A stretch of DNA of 42,277 nucleotides from Eubacterium sp. (lineage in GTDB: Bacteria > Bacillota > Clostridia > Lachnospirales > Lachnospiraceae): positions 1 to 42,277 of the forward strand of contig JAEFAB010000051.1 of NCBI GenBank assembly GCA_016292095.1. Direction: 5' to 3'. How positions within the stretch are numbered: the first letter of the stretch is position 1; each line of letters begins with the position of its first letter. A program made the position numbers and the translations under genes. Below are positions 1 through 8,442 of this stretch, one piece after another. The notes beneath the pieces are model-generated. The model ran no database searches, was not told the origin of the DNA, and worked only from the letters and a program-made list of their open reading frames with translations.

Positions 1-40
1 CGCGATGTGTGTGGCTGAACGTAGTTTCAGCACAGAGCGC

Positions 41-523
41 TTATTTAATAAGTCCCAACTTTTTCATTTTCTCTACAATCTTTTCCGGTGAGGTCATCGG
101 TGAAAATCTCTCTACAACATTTCCCTGACGGTCCACCAAAAACTTTGTAAAGTTCCACTTGATCTTGCTTCCCAATGCTCCGCCCTGCTGTTTTTTTAAA
201 AATGTATAAAGAGGTTCTTCATTTTCTCCGTTTACTTCAATCTTCTTAAACTGTTTAAAAGATACATTGTATTTTGCCTGACAAAATGTTGCAATCTCTC
301 CTTCTGTCCCCGGTGCCTGATTACCAAACTGATTACATGGGAAGTCCAAAATCTCTACTCCCTGATCTTTATATTCGTCATACAATTTCTGCAATCCTTC
401 ATATTGTGGCGTAAACCCACATCCTGTAGCTGTGTTTACAATTAAAAGCACCTTACCTTCAAATTCCATTAAACTAACATCATTTCCAAACATATCTTTC
501 ACTGTGTAATCATAAATTCCCAT
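41..523 (-). CDS. Glutathione peroxidase family thiol peroxidase
   Basis: A 160-residue protein of the glutathione peroxidase (BtuE/Gpx) family, which reduces hydrogen peroxide and organic hydroperoxides in the cytoplasm. The three family blocks are visible: TGCGFTPQY near residue 35, with cysteine in place of selenocysteine as the peroxidatic residue; FPCNQFGNQ near residue 62; and KWNFTKFLVD near residue 122. Clostridial members of this type usually use thioredoxin rather than glutathione; that is family knowledge, not visible here. The ATG is preceded by AAAGGAG. The gene is alone, behind a strong promoter overlapped by two operator-like repeats, which fits an oxidative-stress gene under local repressor control. 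Length is normal. Confidence 0.93.
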   Translation of the reverse strand: MGIYDYTVKDMFGNDVSLMEFEGKVLLIVNTATGCGFTPQYEGLQKLYDEYKDQGVEILDFPCNQFGNQAPGTEGEIATFCQAKYNVSFKQFKKIEVNGENEEPLYTFLKKQQGGALGSKIKWNFTKFLVDRQGNVVERFSPMTSPEKIVEKMKKLGLIK

Positions 524-546
524 AATCTTGCTCCTTTCAAAATTAA

Positions 547-604
547 ATTGTATGCAATTTGTTTTCTTTGATTAGATTGTATGCAATTCAATTGTTTTTG
601 TCAA
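547..604 (-). promoter_or_regulatory. Peroxidase promoter with two MarR/OhrR-like operator repeats
   Basis: On the minus strand TTGACA (599-604) and TACAAT (576-581) are separated by exactly 17 bases, a near-consensus sigma-A promoter. A 13-base element (ATTGTATGCAATT on the plus strand) occurs twice as a direct repeat, at 576-588 overlapping the -10 box and at 547-559 just downstream, 29 bases apart. Its ATTG...CAAT ends resemble MarR/OhrR-family operators. The binding protein is not in this window. Confidence 0.72.
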
Positions 605-891
605 CACTTTTTTTTATTTTCTTCAATTTGGGGGATTTTATGCTTTTGAATTCACCTGTCAGAGCATATCTCTTCTTTTAGGTGGATTTTCCAAGAAAGT
701 GCACAAAAAAGCGCCACCTATAAACAAGCTTAAGTCAAAATAGGTGAAACATGATCTGTTTTTAGTAAAAAAGAACCACCTCATACGAGGTGGGTCCTAA
801 CTTTACTACTACCTTTGAACACTATTCCAAGAACAAAACCATTGAAGTGTTCTCTCTTAAATCATCAATTCATATAGACTATCATACGTAT
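605..891. other. Gene-free spacer with AGGTGG/CCACCT inverted repeats
   Basis: No convincing gene. The stretch between the peroxidase promoter and the next gene holds several copies of AGGTGG/CCACCT (near 681, 715, 776 and 788). The last pair forms a terminator. The pair near 681 and 715 could form a longer-range stem on either strand. Small ORFs crossing this area have no ribosome site and look like shadows. Confidence 0.4.
765..793 (-). terminator. Rho-independent terminator for the gene at 892-1383
   Basis: CCACCTC (776-782) and GAGGTGG (787-793) form a perfect 7-bp stem with a 4-base loop. On the minus strand it is followed by TTCTTTTTT. Confidence 0.75.
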
Positions 892-1383
892 CTACTGAAT
901 AACATACTTCTCTTCTACAAAATCAAACGGACATTGAACATAAACATATGTAATCTGCATTTTTTCATCGTCTATAATTGCATATTCATTGTTATCGCCT
1001 TCATGAAACATGTATACATATGCCGGTAACTTAAAATGTTTCTCATCATATTTTACGCTTGCATACTCATCCTTGATTTTTGATAATCGTTCTTTTTCAG
1101 CCTGATAAGAATTATCGTCATACTGATAGCTTAGATAAATATACTGCGAATCATCCAACAGGCTTTGCTCATATATATATTTATAATCAACAACCTTTGA
1201 ATTATCAATCTTTTCAGGAATTAACGCAACGGAATAATAAAATGTCCCCTTGTATTGACCCAAATCACTGGCAGAAGTTGTTTCGTATTTTTCAAAACTT
1301 GCAAAATATACAACCGCTGTAATCACCGGAATCAAAACAATAAGACCAATAATCGTAATATTCTTTCTATTTTCCTCCTTCAT
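892..1383 (-). CDS. Unknown membrane-anchored protein
   Basis: 163 residues, not recognised. Residues 9-28 form one hydrophobic helix after a charged start (MKEENRKN), so this is a single-pass protein with a C-terminal extracytoplasmic domain of about 130 residues, or an uncleaved signal anchor. The rest is rich in Tyr, Asp and Lys with no motif I can name. There is no lipobox cysteine. The ATG at 1383 is preceded by AGAGGTGATAAA, a credible ribosome site. The gene stands alone with its own terminator. The coding assignment rests on length, ribosome site and terminator placement; function is unknown. Confidence 0.65.
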   Translation of the reverse strand: MKEENRKNITIIGLIVLIPVITAVVYFASFEKYETTSASDLGQYKGTFYYSVALIPEKIDNSKVVDYKYIYEQSLLDDSQYIYLSYQYDDNSYQAEKERLSKIKDEYASVKYDEKHFKLPAYVYMFHEGDNNEYAIIDDEKMQITYVYVQCPFDFVEEKYVIQ

Positions 1384-1490
1384 TTTATCACCTCTTCTTT
1401 CCCCCTAGCTCGTTATCTTTTCTCACAATTTCATCATAGTCTATTTTTTAACATTTGTCTATGTTTTTTCTTTGCGAGCATTTTTCAACC

Positions 1491-1526
1491 ATAAAAAGAA
1501 GAGTCATTTTTATTAAACGACTCTTC
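1491..1526 (-). terminator. Rho-independent terminator for the gene at 1563-2228
   Basis: GAAGAGTC (1498-1505) pairs perfectly with GACTCTTC (1519-1526). On the minus strand the stem is followed by TTTTTAT. Confidence 0.75.
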
Positions 1527-1562
1527 CCAAATAACACGTTACTTAACCTCTTATAACATTTT

Positions 1563-2228
1563 TTATCTTCTTCGATATTGCGATACTCTTAACGGTGCAA
1601 GCAATCCATACCTGCCCGGCATTTTAGGCATTTTTTCCTTTTCAATTACCACATTGTTTTCCCGGAGGTAGTCATAGAATAATTCCGCATCCTCTCCCTG
1701 GATTGTGGCATAAAATAACGCAGCATAAGGGTCTTCATAATCTCCCATATCGTGAACGTAGATTATCTTTGTTTTTCGCATTGAGCAGACATTCACATGC
1801 ATCTTGCGATTTTCATAGTAAATATGACGATCTTTTGCACTAAAATCAAACGAACGTGTAGCCCAAGAGTTTTCATATACCCCATTTGCTTTCCAAATAA
1901 GATATACCGATAACGGAATAAGTATTATCACGCTGATGGCATCAATAACCAGCCCGACAAGTCCCAATATCGGACCAATCACCGGAGCAAAATTATCACT
2001 AATCCCCATTCCCACTGCAGCCATAGCAAAGCCTCCCATGAGTGCACTTGCTACCACAACCAGCGGGATAAATAGTTTCGAACCATCTCTGCTCATTTTT
2101 TCTCTATCTCTTACTTCTGCATTTACTAACATTACGCTACCATTTCCCCTAGCAGTCATCTCTTTTTCCGCCTGATTAGGTGGATTTCGTTGCAACACTC
2201 GCCCAAACAGCAAATAGAGAAGAACCAT
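1563..2228 (-). CDS. Unknown membrane protein, start uncertain
   Basis: Up to 221 residues, not recognised. Two strong hydrophobic stretches (about residues 53-75 and 80-112) with glycines between them suggest a helical hairpin membrane domain. A soluble C-terminal domain of about 110 residues follows (YENSWATRSFDF onward) and could be a PH-like or sensor fold. The frame runs upstream to a TGA with no good ribosome site. The first ATG (2228) lies inside the nrdD terminator stem, so translation may start at the internal methionines near 2159 or 2132, or the gene may be a 5'-truncated remnant. A good terminator follows it, so transcription at least is plausible. Confidence 0.5.
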   Translation of the reverse strand: MVLLYLLFGRVLQRNPPNQAEKEMTARGNGSVMLVNAEVRDREKMSRDGSKLFIPLVVVASALMGGFAMAAVGMGISDNFAPVIGPILGLVGLVIDAISVIILIPLSVYLIWKANGVYENSWATRSFDFSAKDRHIYYENRKMHVNVCSMRKTKIIYVHDMGDYEDPYAALFYATIQGEDAELFYDYLRENNVVIEKEKMPKMPGRYGLLAPLRVSQYRRR

Positions 2229-2252
2229 TTCGGCACGAAACGGTTCTTCTCT
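2216..2252 (-). terminator. Strong stem-loop terminating nrdD
   Basis: AGAGAAGAACC (2216-2226) pairs perfectly with GGTTCTTCTCT (2242-2252), and TTTCG/CGAAA extends the stem inside. It lies 27 bases after the nrdD stop. Only a short T-rich tail (ATTTG) follows on the minus strand, so it may act as a weak terminator or an mRNA 3' stabiliser. The far arm covers the first ATG of the downstream gene. Confidence 0.6.
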
Positions 2253-2278
2253 TTCAATTCAAATTCAACTACCACATC

Positions 2279-4471
2279 CTAAAGATGCAATACTCTTTCC
2301 TTAATTTCCTGAGTTCTTCCCTGATTCCAGAACTGTGTTCCGATGTATCCACAAGTACGACGGGCAACACTCATCTTGTCCTGATTTCTGTTTCCACAGC
2401 TTGGGCATTCCCAAAGAAGTTTTCCGGATTCTTCATCTTCCACAATCTGAATTTCTCCGTTATATCCACAGCATTCACAATAATCTGATTTTGTATTTAA
2501 TTCTGCATACATGATGTTGTCATAGATAAACTTCATCACTTCGATAACCGCTTCAATGTTGTCCTGAAGGTTTGGCACTTCAACGTAGCTGATTGCGCCA
2601 CCCGGAGATAATTTCTGGAATTCAGATTCAAACTTCAATTTGCTGAATGCATCAATTGGTTCTGTAACATGAACATGATAACTGTTTGTAATGTAGTTCT
2701 TATCTGTTACGCCCTTGATGACACCAAATCTCTTCTGGAGACATTTTGCAAACTTGTAAGTTGTTGATTCCATTGGTGTACCGTAAACAGAATAACTGAT
2801 GTTTTCTGCTGCTTTCCATTCAGCACACTTGTCATTCAACTTCTGCATTACCTGCAATGCGAACTGTTTTGCTTCCGGATCTGTATGAGATTTTCCTGTC
2901 ATACGTACACACATTTCATAAAGACCTGCATAGCCTAAAGAAATTGTAGAGTATCCGTTAAATAATAATTTATCAATTGTTTCACCCTTCTTTAAACGTG
3001 CCAATGCACCGTTCTGCCAAAGGATTGGCGCTACGTCAGAAGGTGTTCCCAACAATCTTTCATGACGGCAACGAAGCGCTCTGTGGCAGAGTTCCAAACG
3101 TTCTTCTAAAATCTTCCAGAATAAATCCATATCTCCGTTAGAAGAACAAGCCACATCAACTAAGTTGATTGTAACTACACCCTGGTTGAATCTTCCATAG
3201 AACTTATAGCTTCCGTCAGGTTTTCTCTGACTGTCTTCTACTGTTAAGAAGGAACGGCATCCCATACAAGTATAAACGTTACCGTTCTTCATCTGTTTCA
3301 TTACTTTTGCGGAAATGTAATCCGGAACCATTCTCTTTGCAGTACACTGTGCTGCAAGTTCTGTTAAATACCAGTACTTAGAATCCGGTGTTACATTGTC
3401 TTCATCTAATACATAAATAATCTTAGGGAATGCCGGTGTAATCCAAACGCCTTTTTCGTTCTTAACACCTTTCATTCTCTGCTTTAATGTTTCTTCAATA
3501 ATCGCTGCAAGGTCATCTCTGGTCTGTCCTTCCGGAACTTCATCCAAATACATAAACATTGTTACGAAAGGTGCCTGACCATTACAGGTCATCAGTGTAA
3601 TCAACTGATACTGGATTGTCTGAATACCACGATTGATTTCGTCTTTCAAACGTCTTTCCACAATCTGCTTTACCTGATCTTCTGTATAGTTCATTCCGAT
3701 TTCTTCGCTTTCAGCGATTACTTCTTTTGTAATCTTTTCTCTGGAAATCTGAACAAACGGAGCCAGATGTGAAAGCGAGAATGACTGTCCGCCGTACTGG
3801 TTACTTGCTACCTGAGCCACAATCTGTGTGGTTACGTTACAGGCTGTATAAAAGCTGTGCGGTGTGTCAATCTTTGTTTCTGAAATACATGTTCCATTCT
3901 GCAACATATCTTCCAAGTCAATCAAATCACAGTTATGTTCTTTTTGTGCAAAATAATCGGAATCGTGGAAATGAATAATTCCCTGTTCATGAGCCTGAAC
4001 AATATCTTCCGGAAGCAAAATACGTTTTGTTAAATCCTTGCTGACTTCTCCAGCCATGTAATCACGCTGAGTTGAATTAATTGTCGGATTTTTGTTAGAA
4101 TTTTCCTGCTTAACTTCTTCATTATTCTGATTAATTAATGAAAAGATTGTTTCATCTGTAGTATTTGCTTTTCTGGCAAGCTCACGGTTATAACGATAAC
4201 GCACATACTTCTGTGCAACTTCGTATCCACGCATTTCCATGATACCGCGTTCTACCATATCCTGGATATCTTCTACGGCTACAGCATGGTTTGCCTGCAA
4301 AATCTGAGATTCCACATTTTTTCCAACAGCACTGATCTGATATTCGTTCATCTTATAAATCGGATCAATCTCGTTGTTTGCCTTTCTAATAGCATTCAAA
4401 ATCTTGTTTACATCAAAAGTTACTTCTTCACCATTTCTTTTAATAACTTTTTGCACTTTCGTAGCTTCCAT
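2279..4471 (-). CDS. nrdD: Anaerobic (class III) ribonucleoside-triphosphate reductase
   Basis: 730 residues. Reduces ribonucleoside triphosphates to deoxy forms without oxygen, using a glycyl radical made by the NrdG activase. The N-terminus carries an ATP-cone allosteric domain (VIKRNGEEVTFDVNKIL). The C-terminus has a zinc site of two Cys pairs (CECC and CPSC near residues 680-700), then the glycyl-radical loop RTCGYIG at 705-711. A longer reading frame begins upstream, but the ATG at 4471 has AGGAGG 8 bases before it and starts just ahead of the ATP cone, so it is the start. Its promoter carries NrdR-type boxes. No nrdG lies next to it, which is unusual because the two are commonly adjacent. 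Confidence 0.97.
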   Translation of the reverse strand: MEATKVQKVIKRNGEEVTFDVNKILNAIRKANNEIDPIYKMNEYQISAVGKNVESQILQANHAVAVEDIQDMVERGIMEMRGYEVAQKYVRYRYNRELARKANTTDETIFSLINQNNEEVKQENSNKNPTINSTQRDYMAGEVSKDLTKRILLPEDIVQAHEQGIIHFHDSDYFAQKEHNCDLIDLEDMLQNGTCISETKIDTPHSFYTACNVTTQIVAQVASNQYGGQSFSLSHLAPFVQISREKITKEVIAESEEIGMNYTEDQVKQIVERRLKDEINRGIQTIQYQLITLMTCNGQAPFVTMFMYLDEVPEGQTRDDLAAIIEETLKQRMKGVKNEKGVWITPAFPKIIYVLDEDNVTPDSKYWYLTELAAQCTAKRMVPDYISAKVMKQMKNGNVYTCMGCRSFLTVEDSQRKPDGSYKFYGRFNQGVVTINLVDVACSSNGDMDLFWKILEERLELCHRALRCRHERLLGTPSDVAPILWQNGALARLKKGETIDKLLFNGYSTISLGYAGLYEMCVRMTGKSHTDPEAKQFALQVMQKLNDKCAEWKAAENISYSVYGTPMESTTYKFAKCLQKRFGVIKGVTDKNYITNSYHVHVTEPIDAFSKLKFESEFQKLSPGGAISYVEVPNLQDNIEAVIEVMKFIYDNIMYAELNTKSDYCECCGYNGEIQIVEDEESGKLLWECPSCGNRNQDKMSVARRTCGYIGTQFWNQGRTQEIKERVLHL

Positions 4472-4559
4472 CTTTCTCCTCCTAGAAACACACAATCGCC
4501 CTTAAAATAAGGGTTTTTCCTCGATCACACGGTTACTTTTATCATTTTTTCTTCAAAAA

Positions 4560-4616
4560 GCACTATATCTTGTGTTTGCAAAACGTATTATAGCACAATA
4601 TCTTCCATTTTGTACA
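4560..4616 (-). promoter_or_regulatory. nrdD promoter with paired NrdR boxes
   Basis: On the minus strand TGTACA (4611-4616) and TATAAT (4587-4592) are 18 bases apart. GCACTATATCTTGTGT (4560-4575) matches the published NrdR box consensus acaCwAtATaTwGtgt at all but about two positions. A second, half-degenerate copy, GCACAATATCTTCCAT, starts 33 bases away (4593-4608), close to three helical turns, as expected for paired NrdR sites. One box lies between -35 and -10 and the other just downstream of -10, so binding should block transcription. Confidence 0.78.
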
Positions 4617-4719
4617 GTGATAAATGCAACAAAAATGAAAAAAATTGTGCTATATTCTGAGATAAAAACGTTTTCTCCACGATAAAATCAAAAGAAAATA
4701 TTTTACAAAAAATTTTCAA

Positions 4720-6147
4720 TTATACTGCCGGCAATTCTTTTTCCATTCGACTGAATTTTTTAAACAAACTTCTTATCATAAGAAGGGATACAATTGCTGC
4801 CAGGCAATCGGAAATCGGTGCCGTATACATAATGCCGTCAATTCCCTCTCGTCCCATCTGAGTGAAGATAATCGGCATAACAATCAATAGCGGCAGGAAG
4901 AAAATAATCTGTCTGGTCAATGACAGAAACGCTCCCTTGTTCGGTTCGCCAATCGCGGTACAGAATGTTGAGGTGATTGGCTGAATTCCATTCAGGAATG
5001 TCATAAACAAAAAGATGCGAAATCCGTTTTCCGCAAAAGTATAGTACGCTTCGCTTCCCTGTCCGAACACACCGATAATCTGTCTTGGGAACAACTGAAA
5101 GATGATGAAGGCAATGGTTGATACTGTTGTATTAGTAATACATGCAATTTTATATGCCTGCTTCATACGATCAAACTTCTTTGCGCCTCTGTTAAAGGAA
5201 GCAATCGGCTGCATCCCTTGTGATACACCAATGCAGACTGAGAAATAAACCTGATTTACTTTCATAATAATTCCCACACAGGCTAACGGAATATCCTGCC
5301 CATAAGAAGACAATCCTCCGTAGTAGGTCAACGACTTGTTCAGCACAATCTGCACCACCATGATTGCCAGCTGGTTCAGACACTGCGCCATTCCCAAATG
5401 TAAGATTCTGAATACCACTTCTTTTTGCGGAATCAAATGTTTCTTTTCGATGTTTCCCGCTTTGTAGTTTTTCAGATAATAAACAACCATGCCAAAGGAA
5501 ATAATCTGACCGATAATCGTTGCGGCCGCAGCACCGGTCATTCCCCAGTGATTTCGCATAACAAAAATATAATCCAAAACCACATTGGTCAATGCACCTA
5601 CCAGGTTACATGTCATCGAGTATCTCGGGCTGCCGTCAGCACGGATTAGATGCGAACCACCTGCCGAAAGAATTACAAACGGGAATCCCAAGGCAAGGAC
5701 TCTGACATATTGCATTCCGTAACTCAAAACAGAATGCGCATCGGTAGAATTTGGTGCGCCAAACAATAACAGCATCGGTTTTAAGAACAATGATGCAACA
5801 ACTGCAATCACCACACCAACGGAAAACATCATGGTGATGGCATTGCCCACAAAATAGATTGCTTTCTTTTTGTTCCCGGCTCCCATATTCAGATTAAATC
5901 CGGAGGCCCCACCGATTCCAAAAGCCAGCGCCGTAGCAATACACAGCGTTGACAACGGAAATGCAATATTCGTTGCCGCGTTTCCCAATGGTCCCACAGT
6001 TCTTCCAATAAAGAACTGGTCTACAATATTATAAAAAGACATTACCAACATGGAAACAATACTCGGCACAGCAAACTGGCGGATCAGTTTTCCCACCGGA
6101 GCCGTTCCCAAAGGGTTCTTCTTCGTATCTTCCTGATTCATTTTCAT
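4720..6147 (-). CDS. MATE-family multidrug/toxin exporter
   Basis: 475 residues with about 12 hydrophobic segments. A MATE efflux protein, exporting cationic drugs or metabolites in exchange for Na+ or H+. The N-terminal signature is typical: PLGTAPVGKLIRQFAVPSIV, then YNIVDQFFIGR, and the internally repeated half begins near residue 240. It looks closest to the MepA-like branch. Either ATG (6147 or 6141) could be the start: AAGGA motifs lie 4-9 bases upstream of both. It is divergent from the hydrogenase gene, and the shared 155-base gap holds promoters for both. Substrate cannot be told from sequence. Confidence 0.92.
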   Translation of the reverse strand: MKMNQEDTKKNPLGTAPVGKLIRQFAVPSIVSMLVMSFYNIVDQFFIGRTVGPLGNAATNIAFPLSTLCIATALAFGIGGASGFNLNMGAGNKKKAIYFVGNAITMMFSVGVVIAVVASLFLKPMLLLFGAPNSTDAHSVLSYGMQYVRVLALGFPFVILSAGGSHLIRADGSPRYSMTCNLVGALTNVVLDYIFVMRNHWGMTGAAAATIIGQIISFGMVVYYLKNYKAGNIEKKHLIPQKEVVFRILHLGMAQCLNQLAIMVVQIVLNKSLTYYGGLSSYGQDIPLACVGIIMKVNQVYFSVCIGVSQGMQPIASFNRGAKKFDRMKQAYKIACITNTTVSTIAFIIFQLFPRQIIGVFGQGSEAYYTFAENGFRIFLFMTFLNGIQPITSTFCTAIGEPNKGAFLSLTRQIIFFLPLLIVMPIIFTQMGREGIDGIMYTAPISDCLAAIVSLLMIRSLFKKFSRMEKELPAV

Positions 6148-6224
6148 TCATCCTTTTCCTTTTTTTAGCACTAACTATAATAATACCTTTTCCCCTTTTA
6201 CGCCAGTATAATTTTATGTAAATT

Positions 6225-6269
6225 GTTTCATTCTGAAACTTGTATCCTTCTTCTCCCATATGTTATACT
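6225..6269 (+). promoter_or_regulatory. Hydrogenase promoter with inverted-repeat operator candidate
   Basis: TTGTAT (6240-6245) and TATACT (6264-6269) with an 18-base spacer form a likely sigma-A promoter. Immediately upstream, GTTTCA-TTC-TGAAAC (6225-6239) is a perfect 6-bp inverted repeat touching the -35 box, a plausible operator. It does not match Rex or PerR consensus as I know them. Confidence 0.5.
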
Positions 6270-6302
6270 GAGCAAAGAAATTTGATTAATAAGGAGAGCA
6301 TT

Positions 6303-7817
6303 ATGAGAGGTTTATATTCCAGCAAAGCCGAAATTCGACATAAAGTTTTTACAGAAATTGCTAAAATGGCATTTGAAGATGCCCCTCTTTCCAAAATAGA
6401 AGATTTACCTTACGAAATTGTTCCGGGTGAAATCGGGAAATATTACGATAACATCTTTTTGGAACGTGCAATTGTCGGAGAGCGTCTGCGAGCAACTATG
6501 GGGTTGCCGATTCGAAAAATGTCAGAACACGCACCACTCTCTGAGGGGATTGATGCCAGCGCTATTGACGAAAAGTATTATGACCCACCGCTCATTAACA
6601 TTATAAAATTTGCATGTCATGCATGCCCACATAATAAAGTCTATATTACCGATGCCTGTCAGGGATGTATTGAACATCCTTGTATTGAAGTTTGTCCAAA
6701 AGATGCGATTCATATGGAAAACGGTCGCTCGGTTATTGACCAGGAGAAATGTATTAAGTGCGGTAAATGCTTAAAGGCATGTCCATACAGCGCCATTATC
6801 AAACAGGAACGACCTTGCGTAAAAGCCTGTGGAATGAATGCCATCGGCAGCGACGAGTACGGACGTGCTGATATTGATTACGACAAATGTGTTTCCTGCG
6901 GAATGTGTCTGGTGAGCTGTCCGTTCAGTGCGATTGTTGATAAAAGCCAGATTTACCAGACTGTTCTGGCACTGAAAGGGGATATTCCTGTTTATGCTGC
7001 AATTGCACCTTCTTTTATTCATCAGTTTGGCAGCAAGGCAACACCGGAGTTGGTTCGGGCAGGATTAAAAGCTCTGGGCTTTGAAGATATGATTGAAGTT
7101 GCCGTAGGTGCAGACCTTTGTGCGATTCAGGAAGCCGAAGATTTTCTTACCAATGTACCGGAGAAGCAAAAATGGATGGGAACCTCCTGCTGTCCGGCAT
7201 GGTCTGTTATGGCAAAGAAAACATTGCCGGAATATGCAGATTACATTTCCATGTCACTGACACCAATGGTTCTGACTGCCAGAGTTATTAAGAAAGAGCA
7301 TCCACACAGTAAGGTGGTATTTATCGGACCTTGTGCCGCAAAGAAACTGGAAGCCAGTCGACGTTCCGTTCGAAGCGAAGTGGATTTTGTATTAACCTTT
7401 GAAGAAACTATGGGGCTTTTTGAAGCCAAAGGGATCAATGTAGAAAAACTGGTTCCGGATGAATCCATCCAACAGTCCAGTTCTTACGGAAAAGGCTTTG
7501 CTGCCAGCGGCGGTGTAGCCAAAGCCGTTGTGAAAGTAATTCAGGATATGGACCCTACCAGAGAAGTAAAAACCGTCAATGCCGAAGGTCTTGTGGATTG
7601 TAAAAAGATGCTGATGTTAGCAAAGGCTGGAAAATATGACGGATATCTATTAGAGGGAATGGCTTGTCCCGGTGGTTGTATTGGTGGTGCCGGAGTATTA
7701 AAGGAAGTGCGTCGTGCGCGGGTTCACCTGGAACACGATATGGAACGTTCGGAAAAGAAATCCCCTGATGAATCTGAATACATTCAGTATTTGGATTTGA
7801 TCACATCGGAAGAATAA
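6303..7817 (+). CDS. [FeFe] hydrogenase, group B-like, with ferredoxin domains
   Basis: 504 residues. Catalyses reversible proton reduction to hydrogen at an H-cluster. After an N-terminal helical region come cysteine-rich Fe-S segments: CHAC near 105, CQGCIEHPC near 119, then two 2[4Fe-4S] ferredoxin motifs (CIKCGKCLKACP at 150-161 and CVSCGMCLVSCP at 196-207). The H-cluster motifs follow: L1 TSCCPAW (294-300), L2 PCAAKK (343-348) and L3 MACPGGC (453-459), so all four ligand cysteines are present. TSCCPAW, where group A enzymes have TSCCPGW, suggests group B, whose physiological role is poorly known. The start at 6303 follows AAGGAG. HydEFG maturases are not in the window. It is cotranscribed with an ECF S component. 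Confidence 0.9.
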   Translation: MRGLYSSKAEIRHKVFTEIAKMAFEDAPLSKIEDLPYEIVPGEIGKYYDNIFLERAIVGERLRATMGLPIRKMSEHAPLSEGIDASAIDEKYYDPPLINIIKFACHACPHNKVYITDACQGCIEHPCIEVCPKDAIHMENGRSVIDQEKCIKCGKCLKACPYSAIIKQERPCVKACGMNAIGSDEYGRADIDYDKCVSCGMCLVSCPFSAIVDKSQIYQTVLALKGDIPVYAAIAPSFIHQFGSKATPELVRAGLKALGFEDMIEVAVGADLCAIQEAEDFLTNVPEKQKWMGTSCCPAWSVMAKKTLPEYADYISMSLTPMVLTARVIKKEHPHSKVVFIGPCAAKKLEASRRSVRSEVDFVLTFEETMGLFEAKGINVEKLVPDESIQQSSSYGKGFAASGGVAKAVVKVIQDMDPTREVKTVNAEGLVDCKKMLMLAKAGKYDGYLLEGMACPGGCIGGAGVLKEVRRARVHLEHDMERSEKKSPDESEYIQYLDLITSEE

Positions 7818-7828
7818 GGAGAGCTATT

Positions 7829-8392
7829 ATGAAATTAAATACAAAACAAATTGTAGTAACAGTACTTTTACTTGCTTTAAGTTTTTTAATTATACGATTT
7901 TTAAAAATTCCGGGATTGGAAGTAGCCGGCTACCGCATTTCGGCAAAAGATATCCTGATTAATCTCATTCTGATTATCGGAACCCTGTACTGCGGTATCT
8001 TCAGCGGCATCATTTTATCCATTATGGCTCCGATCATTTCCTTTGTGATTTCCAACGGAGGATTTATCGCATCGGTTCCTGCAATCCTTCCATGTATTAT
8101 GGCCGGAAATTTAATTTTGGTTCTTGCCGCATGGTTTATCAGCGGAAAGAAAAACGAATTAAATCTGTTCCCATTGGTTCTCGTAGCCGGAGCAGTTCTA
8201 AAATATCTTCTCATGAGACTTTTAGTAATCAGCTGGATTATTCCAACCTGGAAGTCTTCCATGACCAAAATCCAAATCAATACAGTGCAGAATATGTTCC
8301 ATATTGCTCCACTGTTTACCACACTCTTTGGCGTCTTTCTCGCCTGTGTGATTTGGCCTCCATTAAAGCTGGTTGTAAAAAAATCAAAATAA
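7829..8392 (+). CDS. ECF-type transporter substrate-binding (S) component
   Basis: 187 residues with five to six hydrophobic segments. The layout is that of small ECF transporter S components: an N-terminal helix, then YRISAKDILINLILIIGTLYCGIFSG, and a conserved-looking polar loop before the last helix. Such proteins bind a vitamin or other micronutrient and use a shared energising module encoded elsewhere. The ribosome site TAAGGAG overlaps the hydrogenase stop codon, so the two genes form a tight operon. I cannot infer the substrate; a cofactor or precursor linked to anaerobic redox metabolism would be a guess from context. Confidence 0.7.
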   Translation: MKLNTKQIVVTVLLLALSFLIIRFLKIPGLEVAGYRISAKDILINLILIIGTLYCGIFSGIILSIMAPIISFVISNGGFIASVPAILPCIMAGNLILVLAAWFISGKKNELNLFPLVLVAGAVLKYLLMRLLVISWIIPTWKSSMTKIQINTVQNMFHIAPLFTTLFGVFLACVIWPPLKLVVKKSK

Positions 8393-8397
8393 AAATT

Positions 8398-8427
8398 AAG
8401 AGGGATCGATTTTTATCAATCCCTCTT
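8398..8427. terminator. Bidirectional terminator between hydrogenase operon and mgtE
   Basis: AAGAGGGATCGAT (8398-8410) pairs with ATCAATCCCTCTT (8415-8427) across a TTTT loop with one wobble. T or A runs lie on both sides, serving both convergent units. Confidence 0.8.
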
Positions 8428-8442
8428 TTAAATTGCAAGTAT

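Noticed and set aside
1-40. Terminator for the peroxidase gene
   Set aside because: A small stem is possible from CTGAA/TTCAG, but no U-tract follows within the window and the sequence ends there.
790-1494. Plus-strand ORFs of about 80 codons
   Set aside because: They overlap a better minus-strand gene, lack ribosome sites and read as low-complexity shadow sequence.
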